Shown here piece by piece: positions 34,140 through 42,129 of a DNA stretch of 64,000 nt. Under the pieces are notes generated by a model that was not told the DNA's origin, did not search any database, and worked only from the letters and a program-made list of their open reading frames with translations. Origin of the DNA: WHSW01 sp963759295 (lineage in GTDB: Bacteria; Actinomycetota; Thermoleophilia; Solirubrobacterales; 70-9); assembly GCA_963759295.1 (NCBI GenBank), contig CAVWYT010000003.1, forward strand, positions 62,001 through 126,000, read 5' to 3'. Both the position numbers and the translations under genes were made by a program. How positions within the stretch are numbered: the stretch's first letter is position 1; each line of letters starts with the position of its first letter.

Positions 34140-35153
34140 TCACGGAATGCTTCGGCCGGCGAGACGCTCGCCGGTGAGCCAGGCGACCGGATTGTCGACC
34201 AGCATCGTTTCGAGCTGCTCGTCGGTCATCCCGCCCGCGCGCAGGTCGGGGATCACCCGCTGCGGCACGATCCGGATGTCCCAGTCCTTCGCCATCCCCG
34301 CGGCCAGCATCTGCTCGACGATCGGCACCGGGAACCAGTCGAGCGTCGCGCAGGAGTCCGCGGAGATGAACATCCGCTCGGCGTAGCCGCGCTCGAGCAG
34401 CGCGAGGACCGTGGCGTTGCGCTTCTCGTAGGGGAGGTAGAGCTCGAGCCCGTAGCGGTCCATGCCGATGTAGACGCCCTGGGCGAGCAGCCGCTCGATG
34501 TAGTCGACGTCGCCGGTGTCGCCGACGTGGGCGACCTGGACCCGCTCGAGGTCGACCCCCTCCTCGGTGAAGATCTCGAGCTGGCGCGGCGCGGTGTCGC
34601 TGGCCGGCCGCGAGTGGGCCATGATCGGAGCGCCGGTGTGCACGCTGGCGCGGGCGGCCGCGCGATGAACCTTCTCGACGTTCTCGGTCACCCCGGGCTC
34701 GTCGGCGGCGCACTTGATGAACGCCGCCTTGATCTCGGTCCCCTGGATCCCCTGCTCGATATCGGCGACGAACAGCTCGGCGATCTGGTCGGGGTCGCGG
34801 GTGGCGAAGAAGCTCGGCAGGTGGTCGTAGGTGTAGATGCCGGTGCAGGCGACGACCTGGAGCCCGGTCTGGTCAGAGACCCGGCGCATGAACGAGACAT
34901 CGCGGCCGAGGAACATCGCGGTCGGGTCGCAGATCGAGCGGACTCCGAGCTCGACGGCGGCGCTCGCCGCCTCCACGGCGGCGTCGTAGTCCTCGCCCTC
35001 GGCGATCGCCCGCTCCGGGATGCCGCCGAAGGCGCCGGCGCCCGGCCACTGCGCCGCGACCGCCTCGTCGCGAGCTCTCAGGTGCTCGTGGATCAGCGTC
35101 CGCCCGAGCTCGCCGGCGTCGATCGGGCCGGTGACCGTCTCGATCCTCTCCAT
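34140..35153 (-). CDS. phosphotriesterase-family metal-dependent hydrolase
   Basis: TIM-barrel amidohydrolase of the phosphotriesterase/PHP-related family, 337 residues from ATG 35153. Metal ligands are visible in order: LIHEHL (HxH), the bridging, normally carboxylated lysine in AAFIKCAADE, His in MAHSRPAS, His in QVAHVGDTGD, and Asp in ISADSCATLD. Members act as lactonases or phosphotriesterases; the true substrate cannot be told. It is convergent with the giant kinase gene, 9 bases away. The frame upstream of 35153 (to 35456) is not credible protein. Confidence 0.87.
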   Translation of the reverse strand: MERIETVTGPIDAGELGRTLIHEHLRARDEAVAAQWPGAGAFGGIPERAIAEGEDYDAAVEAASAAVELGVRSICDPTAMFLGRDVSFMRRVSDQTGLQVVACTGIYTYDHLPSFFATRDPDQIAELFVADIEQGIQGTEIKAAFIKCAADEPGVTENVEKVHRAAARASVHTGAPIMAHSRPASDTAPRQLEIFTEEGVDLERVQVAHVGDTGDVDYIERLLAQGVYIGMDRYGLELYLPYEKRNATVLALLERGYAERMFISADSCATLDWFPVPIVEQMLAAGMAKDWDIRIVPQRVIPDLRAGGMTDEQLETMLVDNPVAWLTGERLAGRSIP

Positions 35154-35230
35154 CGCGGCGCCTAGTCTAGGTGCCCCCAACCGGGCGCCGTCACGGTCGC
35201 CGCGCGCCCCGCCGGCCGCCGCCGCGCGGC

Positions 35231-35317
35231 TCAGGTGAGCTTGACGATCGCGATCACCATCGAGGCGATCAGGCAGGCGATCAGAACCGCCATCAAGTAG
35301 CGCCAGGTGGTCGGCAT
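35231..35317 (-). CDS. 28-residue single-pass membrane microprotein
   Basis: Too short for ordinary gene callers. ATG 35317 to TGA 35231 reads M-P-T-T-W-R-Y-L-M-A-V and then a single hydrophobic helix (LIACLIASMVIAIVK) ending in LT. The charge pattern (one Arg before, one Lys after the helix) fits a small inner-membrane protein. It lies in the 217-base gap between the phosphotriesterase-like gene and the universal stress gene, and is divergent from the latter. Confidence 0.5.
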   Translation of the reverse strand: MPTTWRYLMAVLIACLIASMVIAIVKLT

Positions 35318-35370
35318 CGCGGGTGCGCCGGATAGTATGCGGGCGCAAGCGCGAAGGAAGGGAGCTGGCC

Positions 35371-35814
35371 TTGTTCGAGCGGATCATCGTCGGCAGCGAC
35401 GGGTCGGAGACCGCCGGGGAGGCGGTACGCCAGGCGGTCGAGCTCGCCCGGGCCACGGGCGCGAAGCTGGACGTGGTCAGCGCCTACGAGCCGGTGGCAC
35501 AGTCGCGACTGCGGGAGGAGTCGGGGGAGGTGCCGGGCGACATCGCCTACGCGGTCGGGCCTCGCGAGGACGTGAACGTGATCCTCGAGGGCGTCGCGGC
35601 GGCCGCGAGGGACGCGGGCGTCGAGGTCACGACCCACGCACGCGAGGGCGATCCCGCCGACGTGATCCTCGAGCTCGCCGAGCAGACGAAGGCCGACCTG
35701 ATCCTGGTCGGCAACAAGGGGATGACCGGAGCGCGCCGGTTCTTGCTCGGCAGCGTGCCGAACAAGATCTCCCATCACGCTCCCTGCAGCGTTTACATCG
35801 CGCGGACGACCTAG
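35371..35814 (+). CDS. universal stress protein (UspA family)
   Basis: A 147-residue UspA-fold protein. TTG 35371 was chosen because it opens FERIIVGSDGSETA, the family N-terminus, with GAAGGAAGGGAG upstream. The ATP-binding motif LILVGNKGMTGARRFLLGSVPNKI matches the G-2x-G-9x-G-(S/T) pattern, so it should bind ATP. A typical C-terminus (ISHHAPCSVYI) follows. It is the first gene of a pair with tadA, which starts 46 bases later. Confidence 0.9.
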   Translation: MFERIIVGSDGSETAGEAVRQAVELARATGAKLDVVSAYEPVAQSRLREESGEVPGDIAYAVGPREDVNVILEGVAAAARDAGVEVTTHAREGDPADVILELAEQTKADLILVGNKGMTGARRFLLGSVPNKISHHAPCSVYIARTT

Positions 35815-35860
35815 CAGGCCGGCGCCGCTCGATCTCGCGGCCAGCGCACATACTTCGGCC

Positions 35861-36331
35861 GTGGCCGAGAGCGGTTTCACGGCGCGAGACGAGGAGCTGA
35901 TGCGCGTTGCGCTGGCCGAGGCGCGCCGCGCGCCCGAGCACGACGATGCGCCGATCGGCGCGGTGATCGCGCGCGCGGGCGAGGCGATCGCGGTCGCCGG
36001 CAACGAGCGCGAGCTGCGCCACGACCCGACCGCCCATGCGGAGATCCTGGCGCTGCGCGCCGCGGCGGCCGAGCTCGGCGGATGGCGGATTCCCGATTCA
36101 GTCCTCTACGTGACGCTCGAGCCGTGCGCGATGTGCGCCGGAGCGATCGTGCTCGCACGGGTACCGCGGGTCGTCTACGCGGCGCCGGATCCCAAGGCGG
36201 GCGCCGCCGGGAGCGTGCTCGACGTGCTCGGCGAGCCGCGCCTCAATCATCGCCCGGTGGTCGAGGCCGGCCTGCTCGCGACCGAGTCCGGTGACCTCCT
36301 GCGCGATTTCTTCGCCGCTCGGCGCGGCTAG
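35861..36331 (+). CDS. tadA: tRNA-specific adenosine deaminase
   Basis: Zinc cytidine-deaminase-fold enzyme converting wobble A34 to inosine in tRNA-Arg(ACG). The 156-residue protein starts at GTG 35861. Motifs are PTAHAEILALR (His and catalytic Glu) and LEPCAMCAGAIVLARV (two zinc cysteines). DAPIGAVI and the C-terminal GDLLRDFFAARR match the family. It is intact and of normal length. Confidence 0.93.
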   Translation: MAESGFTARDEELMRVALAEARRAPEHDDAPIGAVIARAGEAIAVAGNERELRHDPTAHAEILALRAAAAELGGWRIPDSVLYVTLEPCAMCAGAIVLARVPRVVYAAPDPKAGAAGSVLDVLGEPRLNHRPVVEAGLLATESGDLLRDFFAARRG

Positions 36332-36335
36332 GCCG

Positions 36336-36617
36336 CTAGCCGGTGGCCGGCTCCGCCGCCGCCGCCGCGCGAATGCGAAGCCCGACCATCGGATAGATCA
36401 GGGTCGAGAGGACCGCCGCGCCGATGAGCGCCGCCGCGGTCGAGCTGCGCATGTGGCCCTCGTCCTGGGCAACGGTGGTGATCGCGATCACGAGCGGCAG
36501 CTGGGTCGAGGTGAAGAAGGCGAGCGCCAGTCGCTGGCCGCCGTCAAGGACCTTGCGATAGAGCAGCAGCGCGGGCGTTCCGCGGACGATCAGAAACAGC
36601 GCCAGGAAGACGAGGAG
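36336..36617 (-). pseudogene. C-terminal remnant of a cation:proton antiporter
   Basis: About 94 residues with the look of the last membrane helices of a CPA2-type sodium or potassium/proton antiporter: LLVFLALFLIVRGTPALLLYR, then FFTSTQLPLVIAITTVA and LIGAAVLSTLIYPMVGL. No N-terminal three quarters of the transporter exist. Upstream of 36617 the frame degrades, and 57 bases further on the tRNA-Ser(GGA) gene begins. It is best read as the 3' end left by a deletion or insertion at the tRNA locus. A functional start is not visible. Confidence 0.6.
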
Positions 36618-36673
36618 CCGGCGTCGACGCCGATCTCTCCCGGGTCGACGGCACCGAGGATCACATCCATGAG

Positions 36674-36762
36674 CGGAGAGGGTGGGATTCGAACCCACGA
36701 GGCAGCTTTCACCGCCCACGCGATTTCCAGTCGCGCACCTTAAGCCACTCGGTCACCTCTCC
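36674..36762 (-). tRNA. tRNA-Ser(GGA)
   Basis: Read on the minus strand, the acceptor GGAGAGG pairs with CCTCTCC plus discriminator G. The anticodon arm is CGCGA-CTGGAAA-TCGCG with anticodon GGA. There is a long class II variable arm and a standard GGTTCGAATCC T loop. The length of 89 is normal for tRNA-Ser; no CCA is encoded. Confidence 0.95.
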
Positions 36763-36853
36763 GGGGCGGGCATGACGATACCTGCGAGCACAGGACGACC
36801 TGATCGCCACCGGCGGCACCGCCGCGGCGACGGTCCGGGCGCTCGCCGATCAG

Positions 36854-38245
36854 CTACGAGAGCTGAGGAACCGGGGCCTCCGGCAGGCGCTCCAGCGCGG
36901 CGTCCATGTCGGCCTCGCTGAACTCGAGGTCGGTGAGCTCGCCGGCCAGGTAGGCGCTGTACGCGGACATGTCGAAGTGCCCGTGGCCGGAGAGGCCGAT
37001 CAGGATCACCCGCTCCTCGCCCGCGCGCTTCGCCGCCTCGGCCTCGTCGAAGGCGGCGCGCAGCGCGTGCGCGGGCTCGGGGCCGGGGATGATCCCCTCG
37101 GCGCGGGCGAAGCGGATCGCGGCGTCGAACGCCGCCGTCTGGTGGATCGCCTTCGCCTCCACGAGGCCCTGCCCGACCAACGCGCAGAGGCTCGGCGCGT
37201 CGCCGTGGTAGCGAAGCCCGCCGGCGTGGACGGGCGGCGGCACGAAGTCGTGGCCGAGCGTGAACATCGGCATCAGCGGCGTGAGCCCCGCCGTGTCGCC
37301 GAAGTCGTAGCGGTAGACGCCGCGGGTCAGGGTCGGGCAGGCGGCCGGCTCGGCGGCCACGAACCGGGTCGTCCTTCCCTGGCGCAGGTTGGCGCGGATG
37401 AACGGGTAGCTGAGGCCGGCGAAGTTCGAGCCCCCTCCGACGCAGCCGACGACCACGTCCGGATACTCCCCGGCGAGCTCGAGCTGCTCGATCGCCTCCT
37501 GGCCGATCACCGTCTGATGAAGGCAGACGTGGTTGAGGACCGAGCCGAGCGAGTAGTTCGTGTCCTCCGACTGCGCGGCGACCTCGACCGCCTCCGAGAT
37601 CGCGATCCCGAGGCTGCCCGAGGGGTGCCCGGCCTGCGAGCGCCCGGCCTCCGTGAGCTCCGAAGGGCTGCGGTGAACCGTTCCGCCCCAGGTCTCGATC
37701 ATCGCCCGGCGGTAGGGCTTCTGGTCGTAGGAGACGCCGACCATGAACACCTCGCACTCGAGGCCGAAGAGCTGGCAGGCGAGCGCCATCGCCGAGCCCC
37801 ACTGGCCGGCCCCGGTCTCGGTGCAGATCTTCAGGACGCCCTCGCGCTTGTTGAAGAACGCCTGGGCGACGGCGGTGTTCGGCTTATGGGAGCCGGCGGG
37901 GGAGACGCCCTCGTACTTGTAGTAGATGTGAGCCGGGGTGTCGAGCGCGCGCTCGAGCCGGCGGGCGCGCAGCAGCGGCGTCGGGCGCCACAGCTTGTAC
38001 ACCTCGCGCACCTCGTCCGGGATCTCGATCTCGGGCTCCGCCGAGACCTCCTGCTCGATCAGGCCCATCGGGAAGATCGGCGCCAGGTCCTCGGGCCCGA
38101 GCGGTTGCTGGGTGCCCGGGTGAAGCGGCGGCAGCGGCTCGCCGGGGAGGTCCGGGATCAGGTTGACCCAGTGAGTCGGGATCGCCGACTCGGGCAGGGG
38201 GAACTCGGTGTGGTCGCTTGCGCTCACGATCCTGTCCTCGCGCAT
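36854..38245 (-). CDS. trpB: TrpB2-type tryptophan synthase beta-like PLP enzyme
   Basis: Fold-type II PLP enzyme of 463 residues belonging to the longer TrpB2 branch. The cofactor lysine lies in SPAGSHKPNTAVAQ, preceded by IYYKYEGV. ETGAGQWGSA is the substrate loop, and VVGCVGGGSNFAGL binds the PLP phosphate. The N-terminal THWVNLIPDLPG block is specific to TrpB2. It makes tryptophan from indole and serine, or acts as a stand-alone serine or O-phosphoserine deaminase or synthase; no trpA is nearby. ATG 38245 is the farthest start; GTG 38227 would also work. Confidence 0.9.
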   Translation of the reverse strand: MREDRIVSASDHTEFPLPESAIPTHWVNLIPDLPGEPLPPLHPGTQQPLGPEDLAPIFPMGLIEQEVSAEPEIEIPDEVREVYKLWRPTPLLRARRLERALDTPAHIYYKYEGVSPAGSHKPNTAVAQAFFNKREGVLKICTETGAGQWGSAMALACQLFGLECEVFMVGVSYDQKPYRRAMIETWGGTVHRSPSELTEAGRSQAGHPSGSLGIAISEAVEVAAQSEDTNYSLGSVLNHVCLHQTVIGQEAIEQLELAGEYPDVVVGCVGGGSNFAGLSYPFIRANLRQGRTTRFVAAEPAACPTLTRGVYRYDFGDTAGLTPLMPMFTLGHDFVPPPVHAGGLRYHGDAPSLCALVGQGLVEAKAIHQTAAFDAAIRFARAEGIIPGPEPAHALRAAFDEAEAAKRAGEERVILIGLSGHGHFDMSAYSAYLAGELTDLEFSEADMDAALERLPEAPVPQLS

Positions 38246-38317
38246 CGCATCAAATCACGGATCAACGACTCGCGATGCGGCGCAAACCGCCATTGCCGAT
38301 TTCGTAAGATCGATTGC

Positions 38318-38803
38318 GTGGTGGGCGACAACGGCAGCGCCGGCGGGACCTGGAGCGTTTACCTCTCCGGTGAGATCCACTCCGACTGGCGGGAGCGGAT
38401 CGCCGAGGGCGTGCGTGAGGCGGGGCTGTCGGTCGAGCTGCTCGCGCCGGTCACCGATCACGGCGCCTCCGACGACGTCGGGATCGACATCCTCGGCCCC
38501 GAGCCGGAGGGCGTCTGGAAGGACCACAAGGGCGCCGGCGTGAACGCCGTCCGCACGCAGACCCTGCTGCGACGGGCCGACGTCGTCGTGGTCCGGTTCG
38601 GCGACAAGTACCGGCAATGGAACGCGGCCTTCGAGGCGGGCTACGCGGCCGCGCTCGGCAAGCCGCTCGTCACCCTCCACGGCCCGGAGCTCACCCACGC
38701 GCTCAAGGAGGTCGATCGCGCGGCGATGGCGACCGCCGAGACCCCCGAGCAGGTGGTCGAGATCCTCCGCTACGCGATCACCGGCCCCGGCGTCCGGGTC
38801 TGA
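38318..38803 (+). CDS. ytoQ: YtoQ family protein
   Basis: A 161-residue protein of the YtoQ family. It opens with WSVYLSGEIHSDWRERI, the signature of this group, and continues with APVTDHGASDDVGIDILG, DHKGAGVNAVRTQ and FGDKYRQWNAAFEAGYA. The fold resembles nucleoside 2-deoxyribosyltransferases; function is unproven. GTG 38318 and GTG 38321 are adjacent start candidates about 10-12 residues before the conserved part. It is divergent from trpB2 with a 72-base gap. Confidence 0.87.
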   Translation: MVGDNGSAGGTWSVYLSGEIHSDWRERIAEGVREAGLSVELLAPVTDHGASDDVGIDILGPEPEGVWKDHKGAGVNAVRTQTLLRRADVVVVRFGDKYRQWNAAFEAGYAAALGKPLVTLHGPELTHALKEVDRAAMATAETPEQVVEILRYAITGPGVRV

Positions 38804-38858
38804 ACCCGGGTTCGAGCCTCTCGGTCCCGACCCCCGCTAGCCTTGGCAGCCGCCATCT

Positions 38859-38948
38859 GGAGGGGTGGCAGAGTGGTTGAATGCGGCGGTCTCGAAAACC
38901 GTTAGTCGTCGATTAGGCGGCTCGAGGGTTCGAATCCCTCCCCCTCCG
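38859..38948 (+). tRNA. tRNA-Ser(CGA)
   Basis: Acceptor GGAGGGG pairs with CCCCTCC followed by discriminator G. The anticodon stem-loop is CGGT-CTCGAAA-ACCG with anticodon CGA. A long variable arm (TTAGTCGTCGATTAGGCGG) and GGTTCGAATCC T arm complete a class II tRNA of 90 bases. It forms the left edge of an accessory segment. Confidence 0.95.
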
Positions 38949-39047
38949 CTGATAGAGCCAGATTCCGCTTACCGAAGCCGTTTACTAAGGCTCGCGTTCA
39001 CCCGGTGAACCCGGGGCCGACGTCCGATTGAGGCCGATAGAGGCCGT

Positions 39048-39170
39048 CTAATGGGAAGGTCGCTTTTCCCATTTGTTTCCCATCAGCCGGCCCTCAACCT
39101 CCGGGTCGAAGCCTTCCTGCACTGGTGCGACTGGGAAGGCGTAGACCGGCCCGAGAGGAAGTCGGCTCAT
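39048..39170 (-). CDS. possible 40-residue ORF next to tRNA-Ser
   Basis: ATG 39170, with GAGGA about 8 bases upstream, opens a 40-residue frame beginning MSRLPLGPVYAFPVAP and ending MGNKWEKRPSH. It has no recognisable domain. It is antisense to and 99 bases from the tRNA-Ser(CGA) gene, where integrase or excisionase remnants often lie, so it may be the tail of a lost mobile gene rather than a real protein. The rest of 38949-39196 shows nothing else. Confidence 0.25.
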   Translation of the reverse strand: MSRLPLGPVYAFPVAPVQEGFDPEVEGRLMGNKWEKRPSH

Positions 39171-39196
39171 GCTGCCATCCTCGCTTAGCGCTGACA

Positions 39197-39350
39197 TATC
39201 AAGATGGCGGCGCGGTCGACAGCGCAGCGGGTAAGCGAAGCCTCGTTTGACGCTCTCCGGCAGCGCCTAACGCCGTAGCCACCTTTCCACGCCCCCCGGG
39301 GTCCCAGCGCGGGAATGTGCTGCCTTAGCTGCCGGGCTCGGCCGCCTCAA
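39197..39350. repeat. diverged intergenic repeat, copy A
   Basis: About 150 bases similar to 40985-41123. Shared blocks include ATCAAG, GGCGCGG, AGCGAAG-CTCG-TTGACGC, CGCAGCGCCTA and GGGAA-TGTGCTGCCT with a following CTGCCGG. Both copies lie just beyond the 3' end of a minus-strand gene for a small or secreted protein. By eye identity is roughly three quarters with several gaps. Confidence 0.55.
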
Positions 39351-39403
39351 GCCCCCTGGCCCTGCTGGTCGGAGCCGCTACCCGCTTGGGCCACGCGACG
39401 CCG

Positions 39404-39769
39404 TCAGTCGTCCGACGGCCCGTCGTCGGTGCCTGACCCGTCACTGTCGTCGTCCATGCCCGACCCGTCATCGTCGGCCGACTGATCGCTGACGTTGAAG
39501 TTGCGGTCGAGATGGACGTCGACCGTGCTGCCGTCGTCGCGAGCAACCTCGACCTCGTAGTAGCCCTCCTCGTCACGAACCTCGGTCTCGGTGACCTGGC
39601 CGCCGCCGGAGGCCTCGAGCGCTGCAGCGCTCGCCTTGTCGAGCGCCGCGCCGCCGATCGGCTTGCCCGCGCCGTCGTCTGCCCCGGTCCCGAACGCCAG
39701 ACCCGCGCCTCCGGCGGCAACTGCCAGGGCCGACGCGCCGGCGATCATGAGCTTGGTGCGCTTCTGCAT
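39404..39769 (-). CDS. secreted PepSY-like protein
   Basis: Exported protein of 121 residues. ATG 39769 (GGAGACGG 4-11 bases upstream) begins a signal peptide, MQKRTKLMIAGASALAVAAG. One PepSY-like unit follows: AALEASGGGQVTETEVRDEE then YEVEVARDDGSTVDVHLDRNFNV. The last 25 residues are nearly all Asp, Ser and Gly. PepSY domains often inhibit peptidases or act at the cell surface. The frame to 39850 adds an unlikely N-terminus and was rejected. Confidence 0.82.
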   Translation of the reverse strand: MQKRTKLMIAGASALAVAAGGAGLAFGTGADDGAGKPIGGAALDKASAAALEASGGGQVTETEVRDEEGYYEVEVARDDGSTVDVHLDRNFNVSDQSADDDGSGMDDDSDGSGTDDGPSDD

Positions 39770-39916
39770 CTTCCGTCTCCTCTGGCGACGCTGATCTTCC
39801 CACCACTCTCTACAGAACGCGAATGAAATAACCATGAAAGCCCTGCTCACTTAGGAGCGATCCATCTTCCCTTCCTCCCCACGCCGCAGCTTCCGTGGGC
39901 ATGGCAGCGCGAGCGC

Positions 39917-39939
39917 GGAGTCCCTCACCGACGGACTCC
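39917..39939. repeat. 7-bp inverted repeat hairpin
   Basis: GGAGTCC (39917-39923) and GGACTCC (39933-39939) are perfect inverted repeats around a 9-base loop. They lie between the two secreted-protein genes, upstream of the PepSY gene start by about 150 bases. No function can be assigned. Confidence 0.35.
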
Positions 39940-39999
39940 TCGGGCAAGGTAGGGACTCGGTCGCCTGCCGGGAGAGGCGATCCGGCGAAGCGAAAGGTA

Positions 40000-40036
40000 A
40001 GCCTCGGCGCAAGCTAGCGAAGCTCGCGCCGAGGCT
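40000..40036 (-). terminator. long terminator-like hairpin after the 40.1-40.8 kb gene
   Basis: AGCCTCGGCGCAAGCT and AGCTCGCGCCGAGGCT pair over 16 positions with one mismatch, around the 5-base loop AGCGA. The structure starts 28 bases beyond the stop of the minus-strand gene at 40065, which suits a factor-independent terminator. The following sequence lacks a clear T run, so this could instead be a processing or stability element. Confidence 0.55.
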
Positions 40037-40064
40037 CGCGTTCAGCTCGGCGAGGCCAGCGCCG

Positions 40065-40841
40065 CTACTTGCAGCGATGCTTGGCGCTCACCTTGACCCT
40101 CCGGTCGTGGCGAATCCGGAGCAGCTCTTCGCGGTCGGTTCCACCCGAGACCGCGACCGCTTCGACGGGGCCGATGCCCTGTGCGTAGAACTTGAACTCC
40201 TCGACCTTCGGCTCGATCGGGTTGGTCTCCTTGATCATCAGCGTGTGCGGGAAGTGGCCGAACGGGACCTCGGCCATCTCGTCCAGGCTGAAGATCTCCG
40301 CCCGGTCCTCCGCGTGCCCGGGGAAGGACTCTTGGCGGTAGGCGAGGCCCTCCTTCGGATCGGCGGGCATGATCACACCAGGCTGGGCGCCATCCACCCC
40401 TGACTCGAAGGAACCCTCTCTGGAAGCGATGTGGCCGTTCTCGCACTCCACCGTGTCCTCGCCCAGGTACCAGACGTTGCCCTCGGAGTCCTGGGAGTAC
40501 CAGTCGAACGTGTCCTCGACCGGCTTCCCGTGCTCGGTCGCCCTGTCGTGGACGACGCGTGCGGTGATCCCGTTCGCGATCAGCTTCGTCTTGTCCGAGA
40601 CGGAGACGACCACGCGCTGCTTTGCCCCCTCGGCATCGGTCTCGCGGTAGACGTAGCGGTCGCCCGGGACGAGCGGGAAGTAGGCATTGTCGATCTGCGT
40701 GGTGAACTCGGCGGGATCGAGCTGCACAGACTCGTCTCCCTGCGGGAGCTTCGCCGCTGCGGCCGTCGTCGGGATGGCCGCCATCCCGAGCGTCGCGCCC
40801 AGCAAGCCGAGCGCCGTCCTGCTTCGCCTGAACACACCCAT
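40065..40841 (-). CDS. secreted protein of unknown function
   Basis: Exported protein of 258 residues. ATG 40841, with GGAGGCACGAC upstream, starts a signal peptide (RSRTALGLLGATLGMAAIP, cleavage near AAA-KLP). The mature part has DNAYFPLVPGDRYVYRETDAEG, DTFDWYSQDSEGNVWYLGEDT and a conserved-looking YAQGIGPVEAV. This combination (NPYFPL..G..Y.Y, WY.QD..GNVWYLGE) occurs in secreted proteins of many actinobacteria and myxobacteria with no known role. A lipid- or signal-binding beta sandwich is possible. Confidence 0.75.
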   Translation of the reverse strand: MGVFRRSRTALGLLGATLGMAAIPTTAAAAKLPQGDESVQLDPAEFTTQIDNAYFPLVPGDRYVYRETDAEGAKQRVVVSVSDKTKLIANGITARVVHDRATEHGKPVEDTFDWYSQDSEGNVWYLGEDTVECENGHIASREGSFESGVDGAQPGVIMPADPKEGLAYRQESFPGHAEDRAEIFSLDEMAEVPFGHFPHTLMIKETNPIEPKVEEFKFYAQGIGPVEAVAVSGGTDREELLRIRHDRRVKVSAKHRCK

Positions 40842-40984
40842 GTCGTGCCTCCGATCTCCGTCGAATTGGGTTTCGCGGTTCATCGACCCTTGACTACCGG
40901 TCGCAAATGAAAGGTGGATGAAGATCGCACCACTATCTGCCCGTGAGGCCTTCGCCGGCCGCTCCGGCTCCTCGAGATGCGACC

Positions 40985-41123
40985 GATCAAGGACGGCGCG
41001 GCGGAGCGAAGGCTCGCTTGACGCGCTCCCGCAGCGCCTAGCGCCCGTGCCTGCCGTTGAGCGCCCCGGAATCCTGTCGGGAAATGTGCTGCCTCTCGCT
41101 GCCGGAGGGCTCCGGTCGCCCTA
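40985..41123. repeat. diverged intergenic repeat, copy B
   Basis: Second copy of the element at 39197-39350, about 15 bases shorter. The best-kept blocks are the centre (CTCGCTTGACGCGCTCCCGCAGCGCCTAGCG, read in parts) and the end (GGGAAATGTGCTGCCTC then CTGCCGG and GGTCGCC). It sits 3' of the SnoaL-like gene and 5' of the secreted-protein gene. No coding capacity is seen. The rest of 40842-41201 holds only this repeat and the hairpin below. Confidence 0.55.
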
Positions 41124-41131
41124 GGAACGAG

Positions 41132-41197
41132 GAATACTGCTTCTCGCGCGATGGCGCGAACAGCGAAATGGTCGCTGTTCGTCCAAAGCAGTACTTC
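41132..41197. terminator. nested inverted repeats (double hairpin) 3' of the SnoaL-like gene
   Basis: An inner perfect repeat, CGAACAGCGA (41157-41166) and TCGCTGTTCG (41172-41181), has a 5-base loop. An outer repeat, AATACTGCTT (from about 41133) and AAGCAGTACT (ending about 41195), encloses it with one mismatch. It ends 5 bases before the stop of the minus gene at 41202. It may act as terminator or be a small palindromic repeat element. Confidence 0.5.
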
Positions 41198-41201
41198 TGC
41201 G

Positions 41202-41729
41202 CTACTCCGACAGCCCGGCGGCTTCGAGGGCCTGCTTCCAGCCGTTCTGCTCGACGAACCACTCCTGGCGCGCGATCTTGCCCCGCGAGGAGAGCTCCAT
41301 CACCGTTCCGCCGGATGTGAGCTCGGTCTTCACGCCGCTGCCGCGCCCGTAGCCGACGAAGTCGCCTCTCACCGCGAGGCGATCGCCGCTGTCGACCAGC
41401 CGGTCGATCGTCCACCCCCAGGGATCGAAGGCGTCGTCGATCTCGCGGTAGAGCGCCCGGACCCCCTCGCGTCCGCGAAAGCAGCCCCCCACGCCCACGC
41501 TGTCCATGCCATGCATCCAGACCTCCGTGCCGGGCTCGTAGAGGAGCACGTTTACGTCAATGTCGCTGCGTGCCATCGCGCTAAAGCCCCGCTTGACCGC
41601 GTAGGGCATCAACCGTCTCCTGAGCGGCGAGCCGAGCTTGAGCCGGACGAGGCCCGCCGTGAACGCCGTTCCGGCGGCGGGCGCTCGCAGCACCAGCGAA
41701 TCGAGCAGGTCGCGCTTCTCCGCGGACAT
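41202..41729 (-). CDS. SnoaL-like (NTF2-fold) protein
   Basis: NTF2-like small-pocket protein. ATG 41729 gives 175 residues; ATG 41762 is the alternative. The C-terminal 120 residues are the SnoaL-like domain: DIDVNVLLYEPGTEVWMHGMD, FRGREGVRALYREIDDAFDPW, and the end QALEAAGLSE. That ending is shared with the protein at 49.8 kb. The first 45 residues are a helical lead not usual in the family. These folds serve as isomerases, cyclases or ligand carriers; the role here is unknown. Confidence 0.8.
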   Translation of the reverse strand: MSAEKRDLLDSLVLRAPAAGTAFTAGLVRLKLGSPLRRRLMPYAVKRGFSAMARSDIDVNVLLYEPGTEVWMHGMDSVGVGGCFRGREGVRALYREIDDAFDPWGWTIDRLVDSGDRLAVRGDFVGYGRGSGVKTELTSGGTVMELSSRGKIARQEWFVEQNGWKQALEAAGLSE

Positions 41730-41918
41730 CGCCCGCGCAGTATCTCGCGAAACGTTGTGCATTCCATGCAAACCGATGCTTTGCGGGCGAGCATTGGGCA
41801 CTGAACCCGTTCTAGTGCCCAAATCGACGGACATCCGCAGACATCCACGGCTATCCGACGCTCGTTGATTCGCGGCTCCGCGGGCGGGACTCCGCTTGAT
41901 AGAGCCACAAACGCGACT

Positions 41919-41984
<66 letters not shown>

Positions 41985-42129
41985 TTTCGGAAGAAGCCCG
42001 CGGAGGCGGCCTTTCTACGCCGATTGCGGTGAGGATCAATTCCGTGGACCGGGCAGCGTCGCGGCCGACCGTCTCACGGCTCGCAGCCAAGGCAGGTCAG
42101 GTCCCGGTCGGCGCTGGTAGGTTCGATAC

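Noticed and set aside
39048..39170. Integrase tail next to tRNA-Ser(CGA)
   Set aside because: The 40-residue frame shows none of the recombinase motifs (no HxxR or tyrosine block), so no integrase claim is made.
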